Below are positions 17,047 to 25,654 of a stretch of DNA of 55,898 bases, one piece after another (the stretch's first letter is position 1; each line of letters opens with the position of its first letter). Below the pieces are notes generated by a model, which saw only the letters and a list, made by a program, of their open reading frames with translations, made no database searches and had not been told where the DNA came from. The translations under genes and the position numbers were made by a program. The stretch is from contig JANYAM010000243.1 of NCBI GenBank assembly GCA_025361365.1, forward strand, positions 1-55,898. The letters run 5' to 3'. The stretch comes from Opitutus sp. Its GTDB lineage: Bacteria > Verrucomicrobiota > Verrucomicrobiia > Opitutales > Opitutaceae.

Positions 17047-17310
17047 ATGACTTACGTCTACCTGATCGAGAGCGCACACTATCAGAGCCACCATTACGTG
17101 GGTATCACCGGCAACCTGAAAGCGCGGTTCGCCCAGCATAACGAAGGGAAATCCCTACATACCCGAAAATTCAAACCTTGGAACCTTGTGGCTTATTTCG
17201 CCTTCGCCGACATGCACACGGCAGCGGCCTTCGAAGAATACCTCAAGACCGGCTCAGGGAAGGCCTTTCTGAAGAAACGGTTCCTCCGCCAGCTTTCGGG
17301 AGCTCTATGA
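17047..17310 (+). CDS. Small single-domain GIY-YIG nuclease-family protein
   Basis: An 87-aa protein of the UvrC/intron-endonuclease GIY-YIG fold. The two signature strands are YVYLI (residues 3-7) and YVGIT (17-21); Arg27 in NLKARFAQHN fits the catalytic arginine, and Glu63/Glu64 in AAAFEEYLKTGSG fits the metal ligand; KAFLKKRF closes the domain. Function is unknown for this stand-alone class. The gene sits 128 nt after tRNA-Leu with palindromes between, a typical landing site for small mobile genes. I chose ATG 17047 because the upstream frame is only repeat sequence. Confidence 0.88.
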   Translation: MTYVYLIESAHYQSHHYVGITGNLKARFAQHNEGKSLHTRKFKPWNLVAYFAFADMHTAAAFEEYLKTGSGKAFLKKRFLRQLSGAL

Positions 17311-17378
17311 CTTGCAATCCCGCCCTCGGCGTTTGACCGGCGCGGGTTTCTGGCGATTCTTCCTTCGCCCCGCCCACC

Positions 17379-18293
17379 ATGACACCCGACGCCATCAAGC
17401 AGGCTCTGCTCGCTTCCTACGCCCGCGATGGCGGCATCAATCACCTCGACGGCGTCAACCTGCCTTCGCAGGACACCGTCGCCGAGCTCGCCCGCGATTT
17501 CATGCACGTGCTCTTCCCGGGCTATTTCGGCAGCAGCTTGGCCAAGGGCGAAGTGTCGGCCTGGCTCGATGGCCTCCTGGCCAAGATCAATCAGCGCCTT
17601 TCCACCGAGATCGAAAAAGCCCTGCGTTTCGCCAAGGATCCCGATCCCGCCGCCAACGCCCGGCGCATCACCTCCGAGTTGCTCACCCAGTTGCCGGACA
17701 TCCGCCGCGTGGTGCAGACCGATGTCACCGCCGCCTTCGAGGGCGATCCCGCCGCGAAGAACGTCGAGGAGATCATCCTCGCCTACCCCTGCGTGCTCGT
17801 CATCTCGCTGCAGCGCATCGCGCACATCCTCTATCACCAGCAGGTCCCGCTGCTGCCGCGCATGCTGACCGAATACGGCCATGAGCGCACCGGCGTGGAT
17901 CTCCACCCCGGTGCCCGCATCGGCACGCACTTCTTCATCGACCACTGCGTCGGCGTCGTCATCGGCGAGACGGCGACCATCGGCAACCACGTGAAGATCT
18001 ACCAGGGCGTCACGCTCGGGGCGAAATCCTTCGACGTCGACGGCGCGGGCAACCCGGTGAAGGGCGGCAAGCGCCACCCGGACATCGGCGACCACGTCAC
18101 CATCTACGCCCATGCCACCATCCTCGGCGGCGACACGCACATCGGCGCCGGCTCCGTCATCGGCGGCAACGTCTGGCTGCTGCAGTCCATGCCGCCGAAC
18201 AGCGTCGCCTATTACAAGGGCGACGACCTGATCATCCGCGAGCGCCAGAAGAAAGAGGCGCTGATCATGGAGCCCGGCGAGTTCACGATCTGA
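17379..18293 (+). CDS. cysE: Serine O-acetyltransferase (EpsC/CysE type)
   Basis: A 304-aa enzyme that makes O-acetylserine from serine and acetyl-CoA, the committed step to cysteine. A long helical N-terminal region (1-165) precedes a left-handed beta-helix of hexapeptide repeats with GVDLHPGARIGTHFFIDH, VIGETATIGNHVKIYQGVTLG, and HPDIGDHVTIYAHATILGG. The His and Asp of HFFIDH and the later KRHPDIGD fit the known active site. It is longer at the N-terminus than E. coli CysE, as in the variants called EpsC. cysS is 5.6 kb away. A TGGAGGGCCC repeat follows 1 nt after the stop. Confidence 0.92.
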   Translation: MTPDAIKQALLASYARDGGINHLDGVNLPSQDTVAELARDFMHVLFPGYFGSSLAKGEVSAWLDGLLAKINQRLSTEIEKALRFAKDPDPAANARRITSELLTQLPDIRRVVQTDVTAAFEGDPAAKNVEEIILAYPCVLVISLQRIAHILYHQQVPLLPRMLTEYGHERTGVDLHPGARIGTHFFIDHCVGVVIGETATIGNHVKIYQGVTLGAKSFDVDGAGNPVKGGKRHPDIGDHVTIYAHATILGGDTHIGAGSVIGGNVWLLQSMPPNSVAYYKGDDLIIRERQKKEALIMEPGEFTI

Positions 18294-18294
18294 G

Positions 18295-18380
18295 TGGAGG
18301 GCCCGCGTCCCTGCGGGCCGTGTATTTTGGAGAGCCCAGCTCCAGCTGGGCCGCCAACGGCCCGCAGAGACGCGGGCCCC
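18295..18380. repeat. TGGAGGGCCC palindromic repeat (copy 2, nested)
   Basis: An outer palindrome (GGGCCCGCGTCCCTGCGGGCC with GGCCCGCAGAGACGCGGGCCC) encloses a second start of the same unit, TGGAGAGCCCAGCTCCAGCTGGG. It fills the convergent gap of cysE and pyrD and may act as a bidirectional terminator. Confidence 0.85.
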
Positions 18381-18382
18381 AA

Positions 18383-19438
18383 TCAAACCCGCTGCCGCTG
18401 CCCCAGCGCGCGCGCGACCTCGGCGGCGAAGAACGGCCCGCGATAGATCAAGCCGGTATACAACTGCACGAGTGTGGCGCCGGCATCGAGCTTCTCGCCC
18501 GCCGCCGCCTCGTCCATGATGCCGCCCACGCCGATGATCGGCAGCCGGCCAACGGTGGCGCGGGCGAGGTAATTGATGATCTCGGTCGAACGTCGGCGCA
18601 CGGGCGCGCCGCTCAAGCCGCCGGTCTCATTCACTGTCGCCAGCGCGCCGGGACGCGCGAGCGTCGTGTTGGTGGCGATGATACCGTCGAGTTTCAGGTC
18701 GGTGATGACTTGTAGCGCCGCGTCGATCTGCGGGAAGGAAAGGTCCGGGGCAATCTTCAGCAGCAGCGGCCGGCGCGGTTTGCCCGCGACAACCCGCGCC
18801 GCGTTCTCGTCGACCAGCGCGGCCAGCAGCGGCTGGAGCCACGCGGCGTCCTGCATTTCGCGCAGGCCGGGCGTGTTGGGGCTGCTCACGTTGACGACGA
18901 CGTAGTCCGCGTGGTCGGCGAGCAGCCGGAAGCTGCCGAGGTAGTCCTCGGTCGCCTGGTCGAGCGACGTGACCTTGCTCTTGCCGAGGTTGATGCCGAG
19001 CGGGATGGAGCGCGGGCCGGTCCGCTTCGCCAGGCGGGCGGCGAGCGTGGCGGCCCCCTCGTTGTTGAAGCCCATGCGGTTGATCACCGCCTGCTCAGCA
19101 GGGTAGCGGAAGGCACGCGGCCGCGGATTGCCCGGCTGCGCGTGGAAAGTGACCGTGCCGATCTCGACGTGGCCGAAGCCCAGCGCGGCGGCGGCGGGCC
19201 AAGCGAGGCCGTTCTTGTCGAAACCCGCGGCGAGGCCGACGGCGTTGGGAAATTTCAGGCCGAAAGCCTCGACCGGCCGGTGCAGCGCGGGGTTCAGCTG
19301 GTGAATCCGCTCCATGACGGCGCAGAGCGGCCGCACCCGGCCCAGCAGGGCCAGCGCATCGACGCCGAGCTCGTGCGCGTGCTCCGGATCGAGGCGGAAA
19401 AGCGCCGGTTTGACCGCGTGTTGGTAGAGCCAGCCCAT
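18383..19438 (-). CDS. pyrD: Dihydroorotate dehydrogenase (quinone, class 2)
   Basis: A 351-aa FMN enzyme that oxidises dihydroorotate to orotate with quinone as acceptor, at the inner membrane. The N-terminal helix pair WLYQHAVKPALFRLDPEHAHELG is the membrane-contact element of class 2. Others in order: AVGLAAGFDKNG, VEIGTVTFHAQPGNPRPR, NRMGFNNEGA, YVVVNVSSPNTPGLR (with the catalytic Ser), and GVGGIMDEAAAGEKLDAGA at the phosphate site. It completes most of the pyrimidine route with pyrRBC, but is a separate unit on the other strand. The 220-nt upstream gap is shared with a divergent gene. Confidence 0.95.
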   Translation of the reverse strand: MGWLYQHAVKPALFRLDPEHAHELGVDALALLGRVRPLCAVMERIHQLNPALHRPVEAFGLKFPNAVGLAAGFDKNGLAWPAAAALGFGHVEIGTVTFHAQPGNPRPRAFRYPAEQAVINRMGFNNEGAATLAARLAKRTGPRSIPLGINLGKSKVTSLDQATEDYLGSFRLLADHADYVVVNVSSPNTPGLREMQDAAWLQPLLAALVDENAARVVAGKPRRPLLLKIAPDLSFPQIDAALQVITDLKLDGIIATNTTLARPGALATVNETGGLSGAPVRRRSTEIINYLARATVGRLPIIGVGGIMDEAAAGEKLDAGATLVQLYTGLIYRGPFFAAEVARALGQRQRV

Positions 19439-19658
19439 GTGCCGCGGACGATGGGTGGGGAAACCCGAACTTACAAGCGCCCGCCGGGGGGAAACCGGGT
19501 GAACTTTTTGGTCTTGTTATTTCAGCCTCCCGACCCACCCTGCCGGCGAAATTCACGGCCCGCGGCGGCGCGTGAAAGATTTTCCAACTTTCTGCGTTTC
19601 AAGATTTGACAAGCCCTCCACCGGGCCCATTTCGTGCAGCGAATTCAGCGACATCCTT

Positions 19659-20459
19659 ATGGCGAAAGGCTCCCCCCAACTTGAATGGTGCATAGTCCGG
19701 CTCGGCGAAGACCACAATTGGTGGGTCGACGAGGTGAGCGATCCTGTGCACTGGGATGTCGATGGCCTCAGCATCATCGACCCCCGCCAGGTCGACCACA
19801 TCATCGAGTTGATCGACCCGCTCCGCGAATACGGTTTCGACTCCGACCTGTTCGAGCGCGCCTTCATCCCCTTCCGCATCACCAAGGATCTCGGCAAGGG
19901 CAAGGTCCGCCTCGCCCGCACCAAGCAGCCGCTGCTCGAGTCCGAGGAGAAGCTCTTCGCCCTGCCCGACGTGATCGACGAGGAGAACGGGCCCTACGCC
20001 GACTTCCTCGACCACATCACCCGCCTGCGCGTGAAGCTCATCAACGAGCTGCTCGACCTCGAGGAGAAGCTGACCGTCGACGAGGTCGAGGACCAGCTCC
20101 GCGAGTCCCAGAACAGCGATTTCATCGAAGGCAAAGCCGTTCACCTGTTCAGCGAGATCACCGCCATCCTCGACTTCATGCCCGCCGGCCACGGCGAGGA
20201 TGACGAGGAGGGCGAAAAGGGCGCCGCCGAGGACGAGGACGACGACCTGCCCGAGGTCGAGGAAGAGGACGAGGAAAAGCTCAAGAACGACTCCTCCCTC
20301 AAATGGGACGAGGACGATGAGGACGGCGACAAGGAAGACGACGAAGCCAAGCCCGGCGCCAAAGGCAAGGGCGATGACGACGACGAGGACGACGACGAGA
20401 AGTCGAAGGACAAGGACGACGCGGAGGACGAAAAGCCGACCCGCAAGCGCGGCCGCTAA
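19659..20459 (+). CDS. Unknown protein with long Asp/Glu/Lys tail
   Basis: A 266-aa cytoplasmic protein. Residues 1-170 look folded, with LEWCIVRLGEDHNWWVDEV at the start and a helical part (ITRLRVKLINELLDLEEKLTVDEVEDQL). Residues 175-266 are almost only Asp, Glu and Lys with a few Gly/Ser, ending in the basic tip TRKRGR. I do not recognise the family. Such tails are usually disordered and can act as nucleic-acid mimics or chaperone-like segments; that is inference. I chose ATG 19659 because the conserved-looking text begins there; the frame stays open further upstream to 19572. Confidence 0.78.
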   Translation: MAKGSPQLEWCIVRLGEDHNWWVDEVSDPVHWDVDGLSIIDPRQVDHIIELIDPLREYGFDSDLFERAFIPFRITKDLGKGKVRLARTKQPLLESEEKLFALPDVIDEENGPYADFLDHITRLRVKLINELLDLEEKLTVDEVEDQLRESQNSDFIEGKAVHLFSEITAILDFMPAGHGEDDEEGEKGAAEDEDDDLPEVEEEDEEKLKNDSSLKWDEDDEDGDKEDDEAKPGAKGKGDDDDEDDDEKSKDKDDAEDEKPTRKRGR

Positions 20460-20508
20460 AAGCCTTGTTGCCATGCGCCGGGTCGGCTGAACAATGCGCC
20501 GATCCCCC

Positions 20509-21969
20509 ATGAGTTTCTTCCGCACCAAGTCCCTCGCCTCCCTCCAGGCCGAGGCGAGCACTGAACACGGCTACAAGCGTTCACTCGGACCAATCTCCCT
20601 CATCAGCCTGGGCATCGGTTCGGTTGTCGGCGCCGGCATCTTCGTGCAGGCCGGCCCCGCCGCCGCGCTTTATGGCGGCCCGGCCATCGCCCTCTCCTAC
20701 GTGGTCGCGGGCATCGCCTGCCTTTTCGCCGGGCTATGCTATGCCGAGCTGGCTGCGATGATCCCGGTGTCCGGCAGCGCCTACACCTACAGCTACGGCA
20801 GCCTTGGCGAGGGCCTCGCCTGGGTCGTCGGCTGGTGCCTCATCCTCGAATACCTCGTCTCCGGTGCCGCCGTCGCCGTGAGCTGGTCCGGTGCGATCAA
20901 CGAGGTGCTGCACGAATTCAACATCAGCATCCCGCACGCGCTGATGAGCGCGCCGCTGGATTTCGTCGACAGCCGCCTCGTGATGACCGGCTCGTTCATC
21001 AACTTCCCGGCCGTCTTCATTTCGCTCGTCCTGACCTACATCCTCTACCTCGGCATCAAGGAGTCGGCGAATTTCAACAACCTGATGGTGCTGGTGAAGG
21101 TCGGCGTGCTGCTGGCCCTGATCGGCTACGGCTCCTGGTATTTCTTCGGGCACTGGGCAGAGACGGTCGCCAACTGGACGCCCTTCATCCCGCCCAACAC
21201 CGGCTCCTTTGGTTCCTTCGGTTGGAGCGGCATCTTCCGCGGCGCCGGTGCGATCTTCTTCGCCTATGTGGGCTTCGACTGCGTCTCCTCCGCGGCCCAG
21301 GAAACCAAGAACCCGCAGCGCGACCTGCCCATCGGCCTGCTCGGCACGCTGCTCGCGGTCTCGTTCCTGTTCATCTCGGTCTCCCTCGTGCTCACCGGCA
21401 TCCTCCACTACTCCAAGCTGAACGTCGACGCCCCCTTCATCGCCGCGCTGCAGCACGCGGGGGCGCCGGCCTATTTCCGTTACCTGATGGAGGCCGCCAC
21501 CCTCGCCGGCCTCACCTCCGTCATCCTCGTGTCGCTCCTCGGCCAGCCGCGCATCTTCTTCTCGATGGCCAAGGACGGGCTGCTGCCCGACACCTTTGCG
21601 AAGATTCACCCGAAATACGGCACACCGCACGTCACCACCTGGATCACCGGCATCGCCTGTGCGATCATCGCCGGCCTGTTTCCCCTCAATGTCCTCGGCG
21701 AGCTCGTTTCCATCGGCACGCTCCTCGCTTTCGTGCTCGTCTGCGCCGGCGTCCTGGTGCTGCGGAAGACCGCGCCCGACGCCCCCCGCAGCTTCCGCAC
21801 TCCGTGGGTGCCGCTCGTACCGGTCCTGGGCATTGTCACGTGCATCGCCGCGATGTTTGCCCTGCCGGCGATCACCTGGATCAACCTGGCGGTCTGGATG
21901 GCCCTCGGCTTCGCGGTTTACTTCGGCTACAGCCGCAAGCATTCGAAATTGAATCAGCCGAAAGGCTAG
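20509..21969 (+). CDS. APC-superfamily amino acid permease
   Basis: A 486-aa transporter with about twelve to fourteen hydrophobic segments. The first helix carries SLGIGSVVGAGIFVQAGPAA, the unwound substrate site of the cationic amino-acid transporter branch (CAT/YfnA-like), and FRGAGAIFFAYVGFDCVSSAAQETKNPQRDLP is the matching helix 6 and loop. It probably imports an amino acid by proton symport; the substrate cannot be read from the sequence. ATG 20509 is preferred to an in-frame ATG 15 nt upstream. Confidence 0.9.
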   Translation: MSFFRTKSLASLQAEASTEHGYKRSLGPISLISLGIGSVVGAGIFVQAGPAAALYGGPAIALSYVVAGIACLFAGLCYAELAAMIPVSGSAYTYSYGSLGEGLAWVVGWCLILEYLVSGAAVAVSWSGAINEVLHEFNISIPHALMSAPLDFVDSRLVMTGSFINFPAVFISLVLTYILYLGIKESANFNNLMVLVKVGVLLALIGYGSWYFFGHWAETVANWTPFIPPNTGSFGSFGWSGIFRGAGAIFFAYVGFDCVSSAAQETKNPQRDLPIGLLGTLLAVSFLFISVSLVLTGILHYSKLNVDAPFIAALQHAGAPAYFRYLMEAATLAGLTSVILVSLLGQPRIFFSMAKDGLLPDTFAKIHPKYGTPHVTTWITGIACAIIAGLFPLNVLGELVSIGTLLAFVLVCAGVLVLRKTAPDAPRSFRTPWVPLVPVLGIVTCIAAMFALPAITWINLAVWMALGFAVYFGYSRKHSKLNQPKG

Positions 21970-22016
21970 GACCCAGCCGCTTGCGTCCGGCGCCCTCGTC
22001 CCGCTGATTTCCCGTC

Positions 22017-22700
22017 ATGGACTTCCAACCCGCCAGTGCCGGTTCGCTCGCCGCCTTCGCTGTCATCGTTCTGGCGGTCGTGGTGGCTTTCCTGTGGGCT
22101 GTCCATCGCTCCTATCGCACGGGCCGCGCCGTGGTGCTGGCTATGCTCGCATTCGCCGCCTGGCTCGGCGGGCTCAGCGCGCTCATCGTCAGCGGCCGGA
22201 TGCCCGGCCTCCCGCTTTCCGGCCTGCCGTTTTTCTTCGCGCCGATCCTGTTGATCGGCCTGGGCGCCGGCCTTTCGCCCTTCGGGGGGAAACTCGCGAC
22301 CGGCGTGCCGCTGGCCGCGCTCGTGGGTTTCCAGACGTTCCGCCTGCCGCTGGAACTGGTGCTGCACTCCTGGGTCGCGCAGGGCGTGATCCCCGGGACG
22401 ATGACTTGGACCGGCCAGAATTGGGATATCATCAGCGGCATTACGGCCCTCGTCTGCGCGCCGCTCGCCGCCCGCCACCCGATCGCAGCGCGGGGCGCCA
22501 ATATCGTGGGGTTCGCGCTGCTCGTTAACGTCATGCGCGTGGCGGTCCTGTCGTCGCCCGTGCCGTTTGGCTGGGGCCAGCAACCGCCGCTGCTGCTCGC
22601 GCTGCACCTGCCCTATGCGTTCATCGGCCCGGTGTGCGTCGGCGGCGCGCTGTTCGGACACGTGGTGTTGACGCGCGCGCTGTGGCGCAAAACGGCCTGA
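22017..22700 (+). CDS. Integral membrane protein of unknown function
   Basis: A 227-aa protein with about seven hydrophobic segments and few charged residues, starting MDFQPASAGSLAAFAVIVLAVVV after no signal peptide. Notable loop text is FQTFRLPLELVLHSW and WTGQNWDIISG. No family is recognised. It runs in the direction of the upstream permease with a 47-nt gap, so they may be co-transcribed. Its TGA ends on the base before the hemB stop codon on the other strand, so the two genes meet tail to tail with no spacer. Confidence 0.78.
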   Translation: MDFQPASAGSLAAFAVIVLAVVVAFLWAVHRSYRTGRAVVLAMLAFAAWLGGLSALIVSGRMPGLPLSGLPFFFAPILLIGLGAGLSPFGGKLATGVPLAALVGFQTFRLPLELVLHSWVAQGVIPGTMTWTGQNWDIISGITALVCAPLAARHPIAARGANIVGFALLVNVMRVAVLSSPVPFGWGQQPPLLLALHLPYAFIGPVCVGGALFGHVVLTRALWRKTA

Positions 22701-23711
22701 TCAGGCGAGCGACCGGGCCACGTCCTTGGCGAAGTAGGTCAGGATCATGTCGGCGCCAGCGCGCTTGATGGCCAGCAGCGACTCGTCGCGGCAGCGCGCG
22801 AGGTCGAGCCAGCCGAGCTTGGCGGCGGCGTGGATCTGGGCGTATTCGCCGGAAATCTGGTAGGCCGCCACGGGCGTGCGGGTCGAATTGCGCACCTCGC
22901 GGATGATGTCGAGGTAGAGGCCAGCCGGCTTGACCATGACGATGTCGGCGCCCTCGGCCACATCGAGCTGCACCTCGCGCACGGCTTCGCGGCGGTTGGC
23001 CGGATTCATCTGGTAAGTGGCCTTGCTCAGCAGGCGCGTGCCGGCGGCCTTGGCGCTGCCGACCGCCTCGCGGAACGGACCGTAATAGGCGGAATTGTAT
23101 TTTGCCGAGTAGGCCAGGATGCCGGTGTCCGTGAAGCCGGCGGCGTCGAGCGCCTTGCGGATCGCCCCCACCCGGCCGTCCATCATGTCGGACGGGGCAA
23201 CAAAATCCACGCCCGCCTCGGCCTGCCGCACGGCCATCTCGCAGAGGATCGCGACCGTGCGATCGTTGTCCACGTCGTCGAGCGCCGCGGTCAGCACGCC
23301 GTCGTGGCCGTGGCTAGTGTAAGGATCGAGCGCGACGTCGGTGATGACGGTCAACTCGGGCACCGCGGCCTTGACCGCGCGGACCGCACGGAGGACGAGG
23401 GTCTTCGGGTTCAGCGCCTCGGTGCCGTCGGCATCCTTGAGCTTGGCGTCGAGTTTGGGAAAGAGAGCCACGGCGGGCACACCGAGCTTGGCCAGTTCGC
23501 GACATTCCTTGACCAGGTCGGCGAGGTTCAGTCGGAACACCCCGGGCATCGAAGTGATTGCCTCGGGCCGGCCCTTGCCATCCACGACGAACAGCGGGGC
23601 GATGAGGTCAGCCGCGCGCAGGACGGTTTCCTCCACCAGGGCGCGGCGGCTGGGCTGCCGGCGCAGGCGGCGGGGACGGTGGGTCAGGTCGAGCTTGATG
23701 GTCTTGGCCAT
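22701..23711 (-). CDS. hemB: Porphobilinogen synthase (5-aminolevulinate dehydratase)
   Basis: A 336-aa enzyme that condenses two 5-aminolevulinate molecules into porphobilinogen in tetrapyrrole synthesis. The N-terminal arm RPRRLRRQPSRRALVEET is typical; the active-site segments are DVALDPYTSHGHDG, APSDMMDGRVGAIR, AYSAKYNSAYYGPFR (first Schiff-base Lys) and VMVKPAGLYLDII (second Lys). The Cys-rich zinc motif of other HemBs is replaced here by Asp-type ligands (DPYTSHGHDG), which suggests the magnesium or metal-independent branch. hemH is in the same window at 39359. Confidence 0.95.
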   Translation of the reverse strand: MAKTIKLDLTHRPRRLRRQPSRRALVEETVLRAADLIAPLFVVDGKGRPEAITSMPGVFRLNLADLVKECRELAKLGVPAVALFPKLDAKLKDADGTEALNPKTLVLRAVRAVKAAVPELTVITDVALDPYTSHGHDGVLTAALDDVDNDRTVAILCEMAVRQAEAGVDFVAPSDMMDGRVGAIRKALDAAGFTDTGILAYSAKYNSAYYGPFREAVGSAKAAGTRLLSKATYQMNPANRREAVREVQLDVAEGADIVMVKPAGLYLDIIREVRNSTRTPVAAYQISGEYAQIHAAAKLGWLDLARCRDESLLAIKRAGADMILTYFAKDVARSLA

Positions 23712-23821
23712 GGGAGGGGAAAGACCGTCAGTAAACCACTATTTGGCCCCAGTTCACGCTAATCTTTTATGCAGAATTTGCCGTTTCCTGTGCGCTTAAT
23801 GCTGTAATCCGTAGTTGAAAG

Positions 23822-23846
23822 TTCTGCGCTTTTTGCGCCTTTTGTG
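23822..23846 (-). repeat. Iteron arm: three TTYTGYG cores, 2-nt spacers, before cysS
   Basis: TTCTGCG (23822), TTTTGCG (23831), TTTTGTG (23840), period 9. It ends 15 nt before the cysS ATG. No opposing arm is seen in the hemB-cysS gap. Confidence 0.7.
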
Positions 23847-23861
23847 GCCATTCCTCTGCCC

Positions 23862-25325
<1,464 letters not shown>

Positions 25326-25329
25326 TCGG

Positions 25330-25420
25330 TGGAGGGCCCACCTCCCGGTGGGCCGCGGCCCCACGACAGACTCGGGGCCTTGAGCTTGTCGAAACGGCTC
25401 AGCTGGAGCTGAGCCCTCCA
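25330..25420. repeat. TGGAGGGCCC palindromic repeat (copy 3)
   Basis: TGGAGGGCCCACCTCC at the left is answered by GGCTCAGCTGGAGCTGAGCCCTCCA at the right. The centre contains CCTTGAGCTTGTCGAAAC, a sequence that itself resembles a widely seen bacterial repeat (CCTTCGACAAGCTC type; from memory). Confidence 0.85.
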
Positions 25421-25425
25421 TTGTT

Positions 25426-25508
25426 TGTCATCCTGAGCGCAGCGAAGAATCCAGCGTATGTCCGCCGGCGTTCGTCATGCTGGATCCTTCGCTGCGCTCA
25501 GGATGACA
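25426..25508. repeat. TGTCATCCTGAGCGCAGCGA palindromic repeat
   Basis: An 83-bp inverted repeat: TGTCATCCTGAGCGCAGCGA at the left, TCGCTGCGCTCAGGATGACA at the right, and a second inner pair GAATCCAGC/GCTGGATCC. I recall this sequence as a very widely distributed intergenic repeat in several phyla, but cannot check that here. Confidence 0.9.
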
Positions 25509-25523
25509 GGTAGCGGGTAATTT

Positions 25524-25551
25524 TTGTGCCCTTTCGCGCCTTTTCGTGGCC
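25524..25551 (-). repeat. Unpaired iteron arm: TTTTTGTG-type cores, period 10
   Basis: TTTTTGTG, CTTTCGCG and TTTTCGTG follow one another with CC between them, then GGCCACC. This is the same style as the arms before cysS and tsaE. Confidence 0.65.
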
Positions 25552-25654
25552 ACCCCGCCTTGTGCCTTAGCCCGGCATTGACAGCCGGCGAAACTCCCCG
25601 CCAATCTGCGCGTTCGGCCCTGCAATCGTAGGCAGGACCACAACCAATACCGTT

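Larger units (their letters stand above)
25326..25654. other. Gap between cysS and thrS, filled with three repeat types
   Basis: This 329-nt gap has no gene. In order it holds a TGGAGGGCCC palindrome, a TGTCATCCTGAGC palindrome, an unpaired iteron arm, and about 100 nt of thrS leader with AGGCAGGA near 25631 as a possible distant ribosome-binding sequence. Confidence 0.8.

Noticed and set aside
16743-17141. Open frame of 132 aa containing GGGIGRHTRLRCVCRKACRFESCP
   Set aside because: This is the sense translation of tRNA-Leu and its flanks, a well-known annotation artefact.
20200-20460. Acidic run in the 19659 gene as a sequencing or frame artefact
   Set aside because: The frame continues to a normal stop, the codons GAC/GAG/GAC/AAG follow genome usage, and the other frames give implausible Arg/Thr or Ser runs.
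25509-25654. Possible T-box leader before thrS
   Set aside because: No T-box core sequence or terminator/antiterminator pair is visible; the region is mostly repeat remnants.
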